Of a stretch of DNA of 64,000 nt, positions 17,940-27,318 are shown piece after piece (the first letter of the stretch is position 1; each line of letters starts with the position of its first letter). The notes beneath the pieces are model-generated. The model had not been told where the DNA came from. It worked only from the letters and a program-made list of their open reading frames with translations, and ran no database searches. A program made the position numbers and the translations under genes. The stretch lies in assembly GCF_009649845.1 (NCBI RefSeq), contig NZ_WJIE01000022.1, forward strand, positions 55,044 through 119,043. Direction: 5' to 3'. Origin of the DNA: Polyangium spumosum (GTDB lineage Bacteria > Myxococcota_A > Polyangia > Polyangiales > Polyangiaceae).

Positions 17940-18428
17940 ATGAGCGACCGAGTGAGCGATGCGCAGGCGCGCGTGTACCAGGAGAAGGGCGTGCCGTTCA
18001 GCATCCACCACGCGGACGCGCGCTCGTTGCCGTTGCCCGACGCGAGCGTCGATGTCGCGATGGCCGGATGGGTGTTCGGGCATTTTCGTCACTGGATGCC
18101 GGAGGGCTGGCGCGAGGAAGTGGACGCGGCGCTGTCGGAGATGCGCCGCGTGGTGCGTCCCGGCGGTGCGCTCATGGTCATCGAGACGCTTGGCACCGGC
18201 CACGAGACGCCACGGGTCCATCCGGGCATGGACGAGTACTTCGCGCATCTGGAGCACGCGCATGGGCTTTCGCGCCGCTGGGTGCGCACCGACTACGTGT
18301 TCCCCGACGTCGAGGCCGCGGCGCGCATTTGCGGCGAATTCTTCGGTCCAGCGCTCGTGGCCCAGATCCGCGAGCGTGCTTGGGCGCGCGTTCCGGAGTG
18401 CACCGCGATCTTCACGGGCGCTCGCTGA
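17940..18428 (+). pseudogene. SAM-dependent methyltransferase lacking motif I (5'-truncated)
   Basis: 162 codons from ATG 17940. The sequence begins inside a class I methyltransferase: ADARSLPLPDASVDVAMAGW corresponds to the motif II/III region, EMRRVVRPGGALMVIETLGTG to the canonical post-motif, and the tail (WVRTDYVFPDVEAAARIC ... VPECTAIF) matches the family's C-terminus. The N-terminal Rossmann half with the SAM-binding GxGxG loop is absent, so methyl transfer is unlikely. It could be expressed as a remnant. It is the second consecutive gene in this stretch with a missing 5' part, pointing to past rearrangement. Confidence 0.65.
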
Positions 18429-18552
18429 TCCACTTCGCGACGATCACCACATCGTCGCGCACGGAGAGACTCGCGGGCCCGAACGCGCACTGCACGGCTA
18501 CGACACGCGCGAATTCGTCGCCGAATGTCGCAGCGGAATGTGACGCTTTCGC

Positions 18553-18590
18553 TTGCCGCTTCCCGCTCCCGCTCCCGTTTCCGGCTCCCA
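18553..18590 (+). repeat. Pyrimidine-rich CCGCTC hexamer tract
   Basis: Short run of CCGCTC-like hexamers in the 207-bp gap between the truncated methyltransferase and the AraC gene. No gene or clear promoter seen in the gap. Confidence 0.5.
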
Positions 18591-18635
18591 TCATCGCCAG
18601 ATTCCCGCGCTGGGGCGCGCGACGAACCTCGCGCG

Positions 18636-19439
18636 TCACACTCGGCCGATGGACCCCGAGGTGCGCAGCTCGCCGAGTAGCTCGCGCGGGGTCACTCCTG
18701 CAATGGAGCGAAACTCGGCAATCAGATGCGCTTGATCATAATAGCCGGCTCCGGCGGCAATGCCGGCCCAACCGGCCGGGCGGCTCTCCCGCGCGGCGCG
18801 CAGGGCGCGGTGAAAGCGCGTGAGCTTGGCGTAAGCCTTGGGCCCGACACCGAGTGTCTCCTGAAAGAGGCGGCGAAGGTGACGCTCGCTCACCCCGAGC
18901 TCGTCGGCGACGGCGCTCACGCTGCTCGCACTTCGCGTGGCGAGGCGCTTCGCGGCTTCCAGGGCGAGCGAGGTGTGGGCGCGGACCGCCTGGGCGGGTG
19001 CGGACCGCGCGACGATGGCACTCTCCAGAATGGCGGCCGCGGCGACCGTGTCTCGTGCCCCGGCGAGGCGCTCGTAGAGGTCCTCGGTGTCGGCTTTGCC
19101 CCAGAGGTCTTCGAGGGCGACGATTCGTCCGGTCAATTCCGGAGCCGACACGCCGAGCACGCGCTCGCTCGCGCCCAGCCGAAGGCGCGCCATCACGCTG
19201 CGCTGCCCGCGCCGAAGCATCTTGCGACGCGCGCTCTGCCCCACGCCCATCGCGTGCGCATCCAAACCGCCACGAGCCGACACCCCGAAGCGCGCGACGA
19301 TCTGAAGCTCGGCATAGGGGAGCGCGACGCGCTGCCCGTCTCGGTCGCACTCGAGGACCGAGAGCTCGGCCACCGGGGACCCGCTCGACGGGAGCGACGC
19401 CCGCGCGACACGAGGCTCTTGAACGATGGGTGAGTGCAC
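18636..19439 (-). CDS. AraC-family transcriptional regulator
   Basis: 267 residues. The C-terminal ~100 residues hold both helix-turn-helix units of AraC regulators: SVSAVADELGVSERHLRRLFQETLGVGPKAYAKLTRF and then WAGIAAGAGYYDQAHLIAEFRSIAGVTPREL, the second unit with its typical G-Y-Y-D-Q-A-H-L-x-x-x-F. The N-terminal ~150 residues are a ligand-sensing region without a recognised cupin signature. Divergently transcribed from an SDR gene about 100 bp away; such pairs usually mean that the regulator controls the neighbouring enzyme (inference). Confidence 0.9.
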   Translation of the reverse strand: MHSPIVQEPRVARASLPSSGSPVAELSVLECDRDGQRVALPYAELQIVARFGVSARGGLDAHAMGVGQSARRKMLRRGQRSVMARLRLGASERVLGVSAPELTGRIVALEDLWGKADTEDLYERLAGARDTVAAAAILESAIVARSAPAQAVRAHTSLALEAAKRLATRSASSVSAVADELGVSERHLRRLFQETLGVGPKAYAKLTRFHRALRAARESRPAGWAGIAAGAGYYDQAHLIAEFRSIAGVTPRELLGELRTSGSIGRV

Positions 19440-19540
19440 GAGTTATCTCATGCTACGCGCACGAGGCGCACGCAAGCTCGGCGAGGTGCTTGTCCGTTTC
19501 TTCCAATCGGCCCAACCACGCGGTGACTACAGTTCGGGGC

Positions 19541-20377
19541 ATGAAGATCCTCGTCACCGGTGCCACCGGTAAGGTCGGAAGTCGCCTCTCCAAACGGCTC
19601 GCTCAGCGCGGCCATCACGTGCGTGCCCTCGTTCGCGACGAAGCGCGCGCAAAAGACCTGCGCGAAGCCCACATCGAGCTCGCTCTGGGCGATCTGCTCG
19701 AGCCGAGCTCCCTCTCCGCAGCGGTGCGCGGGGTCGACGCGGTCGTGCATTGTGCAGCCTTCTTTCGTGGCGCGACGCCGGAGCAGGCGCACGCGGTCAA
19801 CGACCTCGGCACGCAGCACCTCGCCCACGCGGCCCGCGAAGCCTCGGTGAAGCGCTTCGTCTTCACGAGCACCGGACTCGTCTACGGGCCCAGCGCGGTT
19901 CGTGGACGCCTCTCGCACGAAGACGACTCCTGCTACCCGATCGAGAGTTATCCCAAGAGCAAGCTCGCCGCCGAGCGCTTCCTGCTCGCGCTCGAAGGCC
20001 TCGACGTGCGCGTCCTTCGATTGCCGTTCGTCTACGGCGACGGAGATCCGCACATCGCCGACGTGGTGCCGTTCATGCGAACGTTCCCACCCACGCAACG
20101 GATGTCGATTGCACATCATCTCGACGTGGCCCAGGCCGTCGCGCGTTTGCTCGACGCGCCATCCCCTTCCCATCGCGTGTACAACCTGGTGGACGACGAG
20201 TCTCCCCATCTCGCCACGCTGTTCGCAACGGTTGGCGAGCCTCCCCCGGACGGCTCCACCCCCGAGCGTGCGAGGGCCTTCGAGGCCGTCATGGATGGAA
20301 AGCGGATCCGCGAAGATCTCGGCTTCTCACCCGAGGTGCCGCGGCTCGGGGATGCCGTGGCGAGGGGGATTGCATAG
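19541..20377 (+). CDS. NAD(P)-dependent epimerase/dehydratase (extended SDR)
   Basis: 278 residues from ATG 19541, which places the nucleotide-binding GATGKVG at residues 7-13. Further motifs: Asp/Ala in VDAVVHCAA, Ser in VFTSTGLVYGP and the catalytic Y137-x-x-x-K141 in SYPKSK. RLPFVYGDGD follows, as in 3-beta-HSD/NAD-epimerase family members. Likely a sugar-nucleotide or hydroxysteroid-type oxidoreductase; the substrate cannot be read from sequence. Its divergent AraC neighbour is a plausible regulator. Confidence 0.88.
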   Translation: MKILVTGATGKVGSRLSKRLAQRGHHVRALVRDEARAKDLREAHIELALGDLLEPSSLSAAVRGVDAVVHCAAFFRGATPEQAHAVNDLGTQHLAHAAREASVKRFVFTSTGLVYGPSAVRGRLSHEDDSCYPIESYPKSKLAAERFLLALEGLDVRVLRLPFVYGDGDPHIADVVPFMRTFPPTQRMSIAHHLDVAQAVARLLDAPSPSHRVYNLVDDESPHLATLFATVGEPPPDGSTPERARAFEAVMDGKRIREDLGFSPEVPRLGDAVARGIA

Positions 20378-20830
20378 TTTGGTAGCCGCCCCTCGCGCCG
20401 GTGCGCTTTCGGGAAGGGCAGCGAGGGTTGCCCGAGGGGCACACGCTCACGCATTGGCGGTCCACGCGCCGGGAGCCCTGCACGGGCGAATCCTTCGCGA
20501 ATTGCATCCGGTATGAGCGCGACATTTCGCCACCGCATCGTGCCCGCGCACTTCGGGCTCCGCCATGGCCGCCGCCACACCTGGCAAGGCCCATGGCCCA
20601 TCCGGCACTCGACCTACCCCCTTCCTCAACAGCGGGACACAACCAGAACCCTCTTGCCGCTCCCGCACCCGCACCCCGCTCCCGCTCCCGCGAAAACGCC
20701 CCGGTCATTCCCACCATTCGGTCACCGTTCCCGCGTGCTCCTCCCCCTCGACCGTTGTAGTCTGGGTTACTTTCGTGAGGTACCGAACGCGTGCAGCGTG
20801 CGCGTTCGACGCCTGAAATAGGGAGGATGC
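20378..20830 (+). other. 453-bp intergenic region without a gene
   Basis: No supported gene on either strand. It includes a CCGCTC/CCGCAC hexamer tract (about 20648-20696). The last 100 bp before the next gene, with TTGTAGTCTGGGTTACTTTC and a GGGAGG ribosome-binding site, are the likely promoter region of the following lipoprotein. Confidence 0.5.
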
Positions 20831-22234
20831 ATGCAACGACGACGGATGGCGGGCTTGGCGCTCGGCGTGGGGCTTCTGCTCGGTCTCGGGGCTTGTAGCA
20901 AGAACGATGAAACCCGGGTCGAGACCTCGACGGGGCCTTCCGCCTCGGGTCTTGCGATCTGGGCGCACGCGCTCGGCGCCGACGGCCGGCAGGCGGGGTG
21001 GCATATCGGCGCGTCCAAGACAGGCGAGCTCGTCCTGGTCGGCACGATGGAAGGCTCGGTGAACTTCGGCGACGCGGGGACGCTCAAGGCCGCGACGAAG
21101 AGCGATATCTTCGTGGCGTGGCTCGGGCAGGACGGGAAAATCAAGCGCGCTCGCAGGTTCGGCGATTCCGGTCGTCACGTGCCCGTCGGAATGGTCGTCG
21201 ACGCGCAGGGCGGCGTGGTGATCTCGGGCCTCGCCGACGGGAACCTCGATTTCGGCGGCGGACCACTCGCGGACCTCGGCGGCGGCGACGCATTCGTGGC
21301 GGCGCTCGGCCCGAACGGGGAGTTCCGCTATGCGCTGCGCGTCGGCGACGCGATGATGCAAAATGGCGGCGAGATCGCGCTCGCCGAGGACGGCAGCGTG
21401 TACTGGTCCGGCTCGTTCGACGGGTCGATCAACATCGGCGGGCACACGTTGACGAGCGCCGGAAACTCGGACGTGTTCGTCGCGCGTATCGACAAGACGG
21501 GCAAGGTCCTCTGGGCGAAATCGCTCGGCGGGCCAGGGACCGAGTCGGACGGCTCGCTCGTGATCGACACGAAGGGCCAGGTCGTGCTCTCGGGTTATTA
21601 TGAGGGGGCGCCGGATCTCGGGAAGGGCGCGCTGCCGGACACGGGCCAGGCCGACGGCGAAATGGTCGTCGCCCTCGACACCTCGGGCAAGGTGCTCTGG
21701 GCGAAGGGCGCGCCGAACAAGACCGGGTTCTTCGGCTTCGCCATGCAAGCAGGCGAGAGCGCGACGTACCTCGTGGGCAGCGTGGCAGGGTCGATCGATT
21801 TCCTCGGCTCGAACCTCACGGCGCAGGGCAGCACGGGCGAGGGGCTCGGGGTCGTGCAGATCGACAGCGCGGGCAAGGTCCTGCGGGCGGACGTTTATCC
21901 GGTGGAGCGGCTCGGCCAGGTCTACACGGCGCCGCTGAAGGGCGGCGGCCTCGTGCTGAGCGGGCATTTCCAGGGCTCGATCGATCTCGGAGGCAAGAAG
22001 CTCACGAGCGAGGGCGAGGAAGACCTGTTCGTGGCCTGGATGAACACGCAAGGGCGCATCGAGCGCGCCGAGCGGCTCGGGGGCAAGGAGCACGAGCGGA
22101 TCGGCGATATGGCGATCACGCCGGACGGGCACATCGCGCTGACCGGCATGTTCGAGGGGACGATGAACCTGGGCTCCGGCGACCTGACGAGCGCCAAGGG
22201 GCCGGACGCGTTCGTCGCGCTCTTGCGGAAGTAG
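20831..22234 (+). CDS. Lipoprotein with SBBP-like beta-propeller repeats
   Basis: 467 residues. Signal peptide MAGLALGVGLLLGLGAC with lipobox LGAC. Then about seven repeats of ~55 residues of the form GSVNFG..L....DIFVAWLGQDGKIKRARRFG..GRH: each has an F/I-x-F-G turn, a D-x-F-V-A-x-L strand and a W/RA strand. These match seven-bladed propellers annotated as SBBP or beta-propeller repeats in delta-proteobacteria. No catalytic residues seen; probably surface binding. GGGAGG lies just before the start. Followed by a strong terminator. Confidence 0.85.
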   Translation: MQRRRMAGLALGVGLLLGLGACSKNDETRVETSTGPSASGLAIWAHALGADGRQAGWHIGASKTGELVLVGTMEGSVNFGDAGTLKAATKSDIFVAWLGQDGKIKRARRFGDSGRHVPVGMVVDAQGGVVISGLADGNLDFGGGPLADLGGGDAFVAALGPNGEFRYALRVGDAMMQNGGEIALAEDGSVYWSGSFDGSINIGGHTLTSAGNSDVFVARIDKTGKVLWAKSLGGPGTESDGSLVIDTKGQVVLSGYYEGAPDLGKGALPDTGQADGEMVVALDTSGKVLWAKGAPNKTGFFGFAMQAGESATYLVGSVAGSIDFLGSNLTAQGSTGEGLGVVQIDSAGKVLRADVYPVERLGQVYTAPLKGGGLVLSGHFQGSIDLGGKKLTSEGEEDLFVAWMNTQGRIERAERLGGKEHERIGDMAITPDGHIALTGMFEGTMNLGSGDLTSAKGPDAFVALLRK

Positions 22235-22245
22235 AGGCTACATCC

Positions 22246-22299
22246 GGAGCGCGTCGGGCTCGCTTCGGGCAGGGTGGGCCCGACGCGCTCCCTTTTTAT
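22246..22299 (+). terminator. Rho-independent terminator
   Basis: A perfect 14-bp stem (GGAGCGCGTCGGGC paired with GCCCGACGCGCTCC) closes an 18-nt loop and is followed by CTTTTTAT. It begins 11 bp after the lipoprotein stop and touches the end of the convergent gene. Confidence 0.85.
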
Positions 22300-22904
22300 C
22301 GCGTCGGCTTGAGGTGGAACGCGCCGCAGCCGGGGAAGGGGATCCTGCCGGCGAAGAGCGAGCCGTCGCTCGCGATCTCGCCCTCCATCGGGACCATGAT
22401 GTAGTCCTCGGGCCGCTCGATCCAGCGGCTCGGGTCGAAACGCACGCGGCGGGTCTCGGGCTCGTAGGTGCCGGAGATCAGGTACGAGCCGGCCGCGCCC
22501 GTGGGGGCGTGGCGGAAGTCGAAGACGGCGCGCACGACGCGGCCGCGGACGTCGACGATGCGGAGCGCGAGGCCCGTGTTGCCCTGCGTGCAGTCGTAAT
22601 CGCCGACCCAGGTGCGCGAGCGCTGGAAGGGGTTGTCCGCGGGGAACGTGCGCGGGACCCAGCCGTCATCCCGCGTGACGATCTCGGGCGCAGCTTCACC
22701 TTCGGCCGGCTGCACGATGATGTAGATGGCCGCGGGATCCGGGGCCACGACCTCGGCCGGATCGGGGGGCAGCGGCGCCGCGGCGGGGACGTAGTGCGGC
22801 CCGCCCCCGCATCCGAGGGCAAACAGGGCCCCGGCGACGAGCGCCCCCCACGCGGCAGCTCCAGAACACTTCGCGACCCTTCCCTCGGACGAGCTCTGCA
22901 ACAT
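22296..22904 (-). CDS. Small lipoprotein of unknown function
   Basis: 202 residues from ATG 22904, which has a near-perfect GGGAGGAG site; the longer frame upstream has none. The hydrophobic segment AAAWGALVAGALFALGC ends in lipobox ALGC. The mature part has a Pro-rich linker, then a beta-rich domain (YIIVQPAEGEAAPEIV, LALRIVDVRGRVVRAVFDF, GSYLISGTYEPETRRVRFDPSRWI) resembling a lipocalin-like or small barrel fold. No family assigned. Lies between a terminator and a divergent SixA gene. Confidence 0.78.
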   Translation of the reverse strand: MLQSSSEGRVAKCSGAAAWGALVAGALFALGCGGGPHYVPAAAPLPPDPAEVVAPDPAAIYIIVQPAEGEAAPEIVTRDDGWVPRTFPADNPFQRSRTWVGDYDCTQGNTGLALRIVDVRGRVVRAVFDFRHAPTGAAGSYLISGTYEPETRRVRFDPSRWIERPEDYIMVPMEGEIASDGSLFAGRIPFPGCGAFHLKPTR

Positions 22905-23135
22905 CGTCTCCTCCCGGCAGCGAGCGGCTTCGTGACCCGCGGCGAGGCGCCGCGGAGAGGGAGAATAGCGCGTTTTCCCGGAAAGCACGTTCCTTTCACG
23001 AGGTTCTCGATCCACCGCGTCGCTCTGGACATGATCCCGCGCGTCCCGCCGGAGAGCCTGACGGCGTTTCCCGAAGGCCCCTCGGTCAACTGCGAAGGTG
23101 CAGGGACCTCCGGGGCGGGGTAGAGATCACATGCC

Positions 23136-23687
23136 ATGGATCTCCTTTTATTCCGACACGGCGAGGCCGTGGAGAACGCGCCCGGGCTGGGCGACGCGGG
23201 CAGGTGGCTGACGGCGAAGGGCCGCAAGGTGACCCGAAAGGTCGCGCGCTGGCTCGACGAACGCGGGTCGCGCAGGCCGACGGCGATCTGGACCTCGAGC
23301 CTGGTGCGCTCGGTGCAAACGGCAGAGATCCTCGCCGCCGAGATCGGGCTGGAAGAGGAGATCCTCGTGCGGCCGGAGCTCGCGCCGAGCGGGGATCTCT
23401 CGGATCTGATCCGCCTGCTCGAGGCCCACAAAGGCCGCGGGCCCCTCGCGCTCGTGGGGCACGAGCCAGGGCTGTCGATGCTCGCGCGGAGCCTGCTCGG
23501 CGAGGTGTCGTGGCCGGGGATCAAGAAGAGCGGGGTCGCAGCGATCCGCTTCGCGCCCGCCCCCGAAGGCGAGGACGGGCGGCGCGAGGCGAGCTTCCGG
23601 TTCTTGCTCCAGCCGAAGGGGATGGCCGTCGTGCGTTCGCTCGACGTGAGCTCGCTGGAGGACGTGGCGCCGCAGCCTTCGGCTTAA
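23136..23687 (+). CDS. SixA-type histidine phosphatase
   Basis: 183 residues, histidine-phosphatase superfamily. The RHG motif is in LLLFRHGEA (His8 nucleophile), a second Arg in [13 protein letters not shown], and the second catalytic His109 in LVGHEPGLS. The order and length fit the SixA branch, which removes phosphate from phosphohistidine in HPt or phosphotransfer proteins. Its natural partner is unknown; the hybrid kinase at 1.9 kb has no HPt domain. The 3' end overlaps the convergent MoxR gene by four bases. Confidence 0.88.
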   Translation: MDLLLFRHGEAVENAPGLGDAGRWLTAKGRKVTRKVARWLDERGSRRPTAIWTSSLVRSVQTAEILAAEIGLEEEILVRPELAPSGDLSDLIRLLEAHKGRGPLALVGHEPGLSMLARSLLGEVSWPGIKKSGVAAIRFAPAPEGEDGRREASFRFLLQPKGMAVVRSLDVSSLEDVAPQPSA

Positions 23688-24697
23688 CGCAGGCTCCGGG
23701 CGGCGGCTTCGAGCACGTCGACGTCGCGCACGCCGTCCGCCTCGGCGCGGTACGAGAGGACGATGCGGTGGCGGAGCGCGGGCACGAGCATCGCGCGCAC
23801 GTCGTCGACGTCGGCGGCCGCCTCGCCGCGCAAGGCGGCGCGCGCCTTGGCCGCGAGCACGAGGGCCTGGCTGCCGCGCGGGCCGGCGCCGTAACGTACG
23901 TACTCCTTGACCTCGCGCGCGACCTTGCCCGCCGTGGGGCGCGTGGCGCGGCAGAGCGAGACGGCCAGGGAGACAGCCTCGTCCGTGACCGGGATTCGCG
24001 GCACGAGCTTGCCGATCGCGCGCACGTCGGCGGCGCGCAGGACCGGCTCGATCTGCGGGGCCTTGCCGCTCGTCGTGCGCTTGGCGACCTCGCGCTCCTC
24101 TTCCTCGCTCGGGTAATCGACGTGGATCTCCAGGAGGAAGCGGTCGAGCTGCGCCTCGGGCAGGGGGTAGGTGCCCTCCTGCTCGATGGGGTTTCTCGTG
24201 GCGAAGACCTGGAACGGATCCGGCAGCGGGTGCGTCGCCGCGCCGACCGTGACCTTGCGCTCCTGCATCGCCTCGAGCAGCGCCGCCTGCGTCTTCGGGG
24301 GCGTGCGGTTGATCTCGTCGGCGAGGATCAGGTTGTGGAAGATCGGGCCGGGCATGAACCGGAGCGTGCGGCTGCCGTGTTGCTCGTGCAGGACGTCGGT
24401 GCCCGTGATGTCGGCAGGCAAGAGGTCCGGCGTGAACTGGACCCGGCCAAACGAGAGGTCGAGGGCCCGCGCGAGGGAGGCCACGAGCAGGGTCTTGGCG
24501 AGGCCCGGGACGCCGACGAGCAGGGCATGGCCCCGCGCCGCCAGGGTGACGAGCATCGACTCGACGACCGCGTCCTGGCCAACGACGGCCTGGGCCACGG
24601 CGGTCCGGAGGCGCTTGGCGGCGGCCTCGGTCTTTTCGAGCAGCTCGGCGTCGGAGAGGTCGGCATCGCCGGTGTCGGGCGTCTCTTCGGTGGACAT
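23684..24697 (-). CDS. MoxR-family AAA+ ATPase
   Basis: 337 residues. Walker A GVPGLAKT (Lys68), Walker [10 protein letters not shown], sensor [23 protein letters not shown] and a C-terminal lid, all typical of MoxR ATPases. These usually work with DUF58 and von Willebrand A proteins as chaperones assembling enzymes or envelope complexes. No such partner genes flank it here: the downstream gene converges and the upstream one diverges, so it is orphaned in this window. Confidence 0.92.
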   Translation of the reverse strand: MSTEETPDTGDADLSDAELLEKTEAAAKRLRTAVAQAVVGQDAVVESMLVTLAARGHALLVGVPGLAKTLLVASLARALDLSFGRVQFTPDLLPADITGTDVLHEQHGSRTLRFMPGPIFHNLILADEINRTPPKTQAALLEAMQERKVTVGAATHPLPDPFQVFATRNPIEQEGTYPLPEAQLDRFLLEIHVDYPSEEEEREVAKRTTSGKAPQIEPVLRAADVRAIGKLVPRIPVTDEAVSLAVSLCRATRPTAGKVAREVKEYVRYGAGPRGSQALVLAAKARAALRGEAAADVDDVRAMLVPALRHRIVLSYRAEADGVRDVDVLEAAARSLR

Positions 24698-24792
24698 GGG
24701 GGGCGAGGCTCGTACCGCGGCCGTGATGTCCGAGCAAGAGATCCGGAACTTCCCATGATCCGTCCGGGCCGAGCTGTGTGATAGTCACCTCG

Positions 24793-26379
24793 ATGCCGCC
24801 GAAGCAGGAGCCTCGCGAAAAAGAGCCGCGGGAGGTCACCGCGTTCGCCGTCCCGCCGCCGCCGCCCGTCCCCGCGGAGGCCGAGGAGGGACGGGAGGCC
24901 AGGGACGCGGCCGAGGAGGCCCCGAAAGAGCGGGAGCGGGAGCGGGAGCGGCCGCCGGAGCGGGCGTCGAGCCCGGGGAAACGCAACGGGAACGGCAATG
25001 GCGCGGCGAAGGCGCAGGCCGCCGAGCACGCGGCGACGGCGCCGCTCGAGTCGCTCAGCCTGCGCGACGAGCCGATCCCGTCGGTGCCGCCGCCACCCGC
25101 GGCCGGGCCGTGGCGCTCGTACAAGGAGATCCTGGCGAAGCTCTCGCAACGCGTGCTCGAGGCGCAGCGGCCGATCCGGATCCTGCAGGCGCTGCGCTGG
25201 GAGTCGTCGGTGGAGGAGCAGTTCCTCCGGGGCAAGCAGCGGGAGCTGCCGAAGGTCACGTACGACCCGGACCTCGGCTTCGACCCGGACGTGAAGATCG
25301 CCGAGATCGAGGAGATCCTGCGCGACGCGGAGCGCGAGCTCGGGAAAAACGACAGGCTCGGGCAGATCCTGCGGCAGACGGCGGCGGAGTACCGCGACGT
25401 CGTGCGGATGCTGAAGGGGCGCGGGAAGCGGGATTTCTACAAGCTCTCGCGGGTGCTCTACGGCTCGCCGAAGGACAAGCTGCCGGACGGCCAGACGAGC
25501 GTGCGGGACATGGGGATCGTGCTCTACGACGTGCTCACGGCGATCGGGGGCGAGAGGCTCGGTCCGCCGGATCGGCGCGAGATCACGGCCGAGATGGCGG
25601 CGATGGAGCTGAACGCGCGCTTCGACCGGTTCTTCGGGAGCGCGGCGATCCGCGTGCAGGTGGACGACGCGATCCTCGCGGACGCGGCGGCGGGCAGCGA
25701 TTACGTGAAGATCCGGAGCGGGGCGACGTTCTCGACGCGGGACATCGACATCCTCGAGGCGCACGAGGGCTGGGTGCACGTGGCGACGAACCTGAACGGG
25801 CAGGCGCAGCCCGTGGCGCGCTGGCTCGGCAAGGGCCCGCCGCGCACGACGGCGGTGCAGGAGGGGCTCGCGGCGCTGGTCGAGATCTTCACGTTCCGAT
25901 CGTCGCCGCGGCGCGCGAAGAAGCTGAACGATCGAATCCTCGCGGTCGACAAGGCCGAGGACGGGGCGAGCTTCCTCGACGTGTTCGAGTGGTACCGGAC
26001 CGAGGGCTACGAGGAAGACGAGTGCTTCCAGAACGCGCGCCGCGTCTTCCGCGGGGGGCTGCTCGACGGCGGCGGGCCCTTCACGAAGGACGCCTGTTAT
26101 TGCAAGGGGATCGTCCTGAACTACGCGTTCATGCGCGCGGCGATCCAGCAGGACAAGGCCGCGCTGATCCCGTTCTTGTTCGTGGGGAAGGTGGCGCACG
26201 AGGACGTGCCGGTGCTCTACGCGCACGTCACCGACGGGATCGTGAAGCCGCCGCCCTACCTGCCGCCGCTCTTCGACGACATGAACGGGCTCGCGATCTG
26301 GATGTGTTACTCGTCCTTCTTCTCGCGGCTCGGGGCCACGGCGATCGCGGAGCACTACAGCAAGGTGATGGCGCTCTAG
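24793..26379 (+). CDS. DUF1704/MATCAP-like zinc metallopeptidase
   Basis: 528 residues from ATG 24793 (a GTG five codons upstream is an alternative). The first ~110 residues are Pro/Glu/Arg-rich and disordered. The C-terminal ~400 form the DUF1704 domain: the HExxxH motif in EAHEGWVHVATNLNG (His324, Glu325, His329) and QEGLA (Gln356-Glu357) with its downstream Glu, the signature that named the family 'flavohemoglobin expression-modulating QEGLA motif'. Eukaryotic relatives (KIAA0895/MATCAP) are tubulin carboxypeptidases. The zinc ligands are all present, so peptidase activity is expected, but the bacterial substrate is unknown. Divergent from MoxR. Confidence 0.88.
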   Translation: MPPKQEPREKEPREVTAFAVPPPPPVPAEAEEGREARDAAEEAPKERERERERPPERASSPGKRNGNGNGAAKAQAAEHAATAPLESLSLRDEPIPSVPPPPAAGPWRSYKEILAKLSQRVLEAQRPIRILQALRWESSVEEQFLRGKQRELPKVTYDPDLGFDPDVKIAEIEEILRDAERELGKNDRLGQILRQTAAEYRDVVRMLKGRGKRDFYKLSRVLYGSPKDKLPDGQTSVRDMGIVLYDVLTAIGGERLGPPDRREITAEMAAMELNARFDRFFGSAAIRVQVDDAILADAAAGSDYVKIRSGATFSTRDIDILEAHEGWVHVATNLNGQAQPVARWLGKGPPRTTAVQEGLAALVEIFTFRSSPRRAKKLNDRILAVDKAEDGASFLDVFEWYRTEGYEEDECFQNARRVFRGGLLDGGGPFTKDACYCKGIVLNYAFMRAAIQQDKAALIPFLFVGKVAHEDVPVLYAHVTDGIVKPPPYLPPLFDDMNGLAIWMCYSSFFSRLGATAIAEHYSKVMAL

Positions 26380-26431
26380 CGAGAAGAGCACCCGCGAGGC
26401 CGCGGTCCTTGTCAAGAAAAAAGGGACGAGT

Positions 26432-27157
26432 ATGGGATCGCGGTGGATGGTGTGGAGGGTGGGCGCGGCGCTCGTTTGTGTCGCGCTCGCCGGGTGCGGC
26501 GACGGGGGCCAGGCGGGCGGCGCGGCCGGGGCGAGCGCGTCGGGCACGGGCGGCGCCGGCGGCGGCGGGGGCGAAGGCGGCGGCGGCGGGGCCGGCGGCG
26601 CAGGCGGGGCCGGCGGCGGGCCCGTGGACAAGGCGAAGGATTGCGCGGACACGTTCGGCGACGCGCTCACGGACGCATTCGGGCGCGTCGATGGAACGGT
26701 GCTCGCCGTGGTGAAGCCGACCGATACACAATGCGCGATGCCGAATGACGATCACGTGGTCGTGCAGGTCCTCATGGACGGCAAGGTGTATCGGATGGTG
26801 GTGAACGTGCAATCGAGCTTCGGGGATCCGGACGTGCGATACCTCGAGACCTCGCACGTGCTGCCGGGGCCCGCGTGGGCGGAGGGCTGGCATACCGGGA
26901 TTTCCCTCGATTACGCGACCGATCTCGGCGTCGGGGCGGAGGCGTTCGCGCCCTTCGATTTGCCCACGTTGTCGGACGTGATCGCCGACGCGATCCCGCT
27001 CGGCGCGAAGATCAGCGTGTATGCCCACAGCTCGGGCGGGGCGAGCGCGCACAAGGTCCACCGGAACAGCGGCGCCGAGGACGGGCTCATCGTGCTCGAC
27101 CCCGAGGGCGCCGCGCCGAAAATGCTGCTCTTCCGGTTCGCGAATCAGGTGTTCTGA
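26432..27157 (+). CDS. Lipoprotein with Gly-rich linker
   Basis: 241 residues. Signal peptide MVWRVGAALVCVALAGC with lipobox LAGC; residues 23-66 are almost entirely Gly/Ala. The mature domain (~67-241) contains DNDVVVQVLMDGKVYRMV-like strands, LDYATDLGVGAEAFAPF and ISVYAHSSGGASAHKVHRN. The last stretch loosely recalls a lipase elbow, but no convincing catalytic triad is seen. The ribosome-binding site AAGGGACGAG is good. Unknown function; related-looking Gly-linker lipoproteins occur throughout this window. Confidence 0.78.
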   Translation: MGSRWMVWRVGAALVCVALAGCGDGGQAGGAAGASASGTGGAGGGGGEGGGGGAGGAGGAGGGPVDKAKDCADTFGDALTDAFGRVDGTVLAVVKPTDTQCAMPNDDHVVVQVLMDGKVYRMVVNVQSSFGDPDVRYLETSHVLPGPAWAEGWHTGISLDYATDLGVGAEAFAPFDLPTLSDVIADAIPLGAKISVYAHSSGGASAHKVHRNSGAEDGLIVLDPEGAAPKMLLFRFANQVF

Positions 27158-27195
27158 GCCTCCCTCGAGGCGCGAAGCGCAGGCGCCTCTGCCCC

Positions 27196-27318
27196 CTCGA
27201 CGTCGGGCCGTCCGGGCCAAATGAATTCGCATGTGGTCGGACCCTCGCGGTGAGGGCGAGGCCCTCGCGGTCATCGCGGGGGAGGGACCACACGCGAAAA
27301 AGAGACAGGGGGAGTACC
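27196..27318 (+). promoter_or_regulatory. Structured leader/promoter block, copy 1
   Basis: The 5' part (27196-27265) is nearly identical to 28172-28236 upstream of the next paralogue, including GGGCCAAA, ATTCGC and TGTGGTCGGACCCTC. Within it, GTGGTC-gga-CCCTC (from 27233) can pair with GAGGG-aCCAC (to 27293), forming a long hairpin that ends about 20 bases before the GGGAG ribosome-binding site. Because the hairpin is kept while its loop differs in length between copies, a regulatory RNA role is plausible. Confidence 0.5.

Noticed and set aside
20401..20760. Short open frames in the intergenic region upstream of the propeller lipoprotein
   Set aside because: Low-complexity Pro/Arg/Ser composition, no ribosome-binding site, hexamer repeats at the DNA level.
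23684..24697. Complete MoxR-DUF58-VWA system
   Set aside because: Only the ATPase is present; flanking genes are SixA and the DUF1704 peptidase, with no VWA or DUF58.
26432..27157. Alpha/beta-hydrolase (AHSSGG as nucleophile elbow)
   Set aside because: No G-x-S-x-G, oxyanion or acid/His partners are in the right order; kept as unknown lipoprotein.
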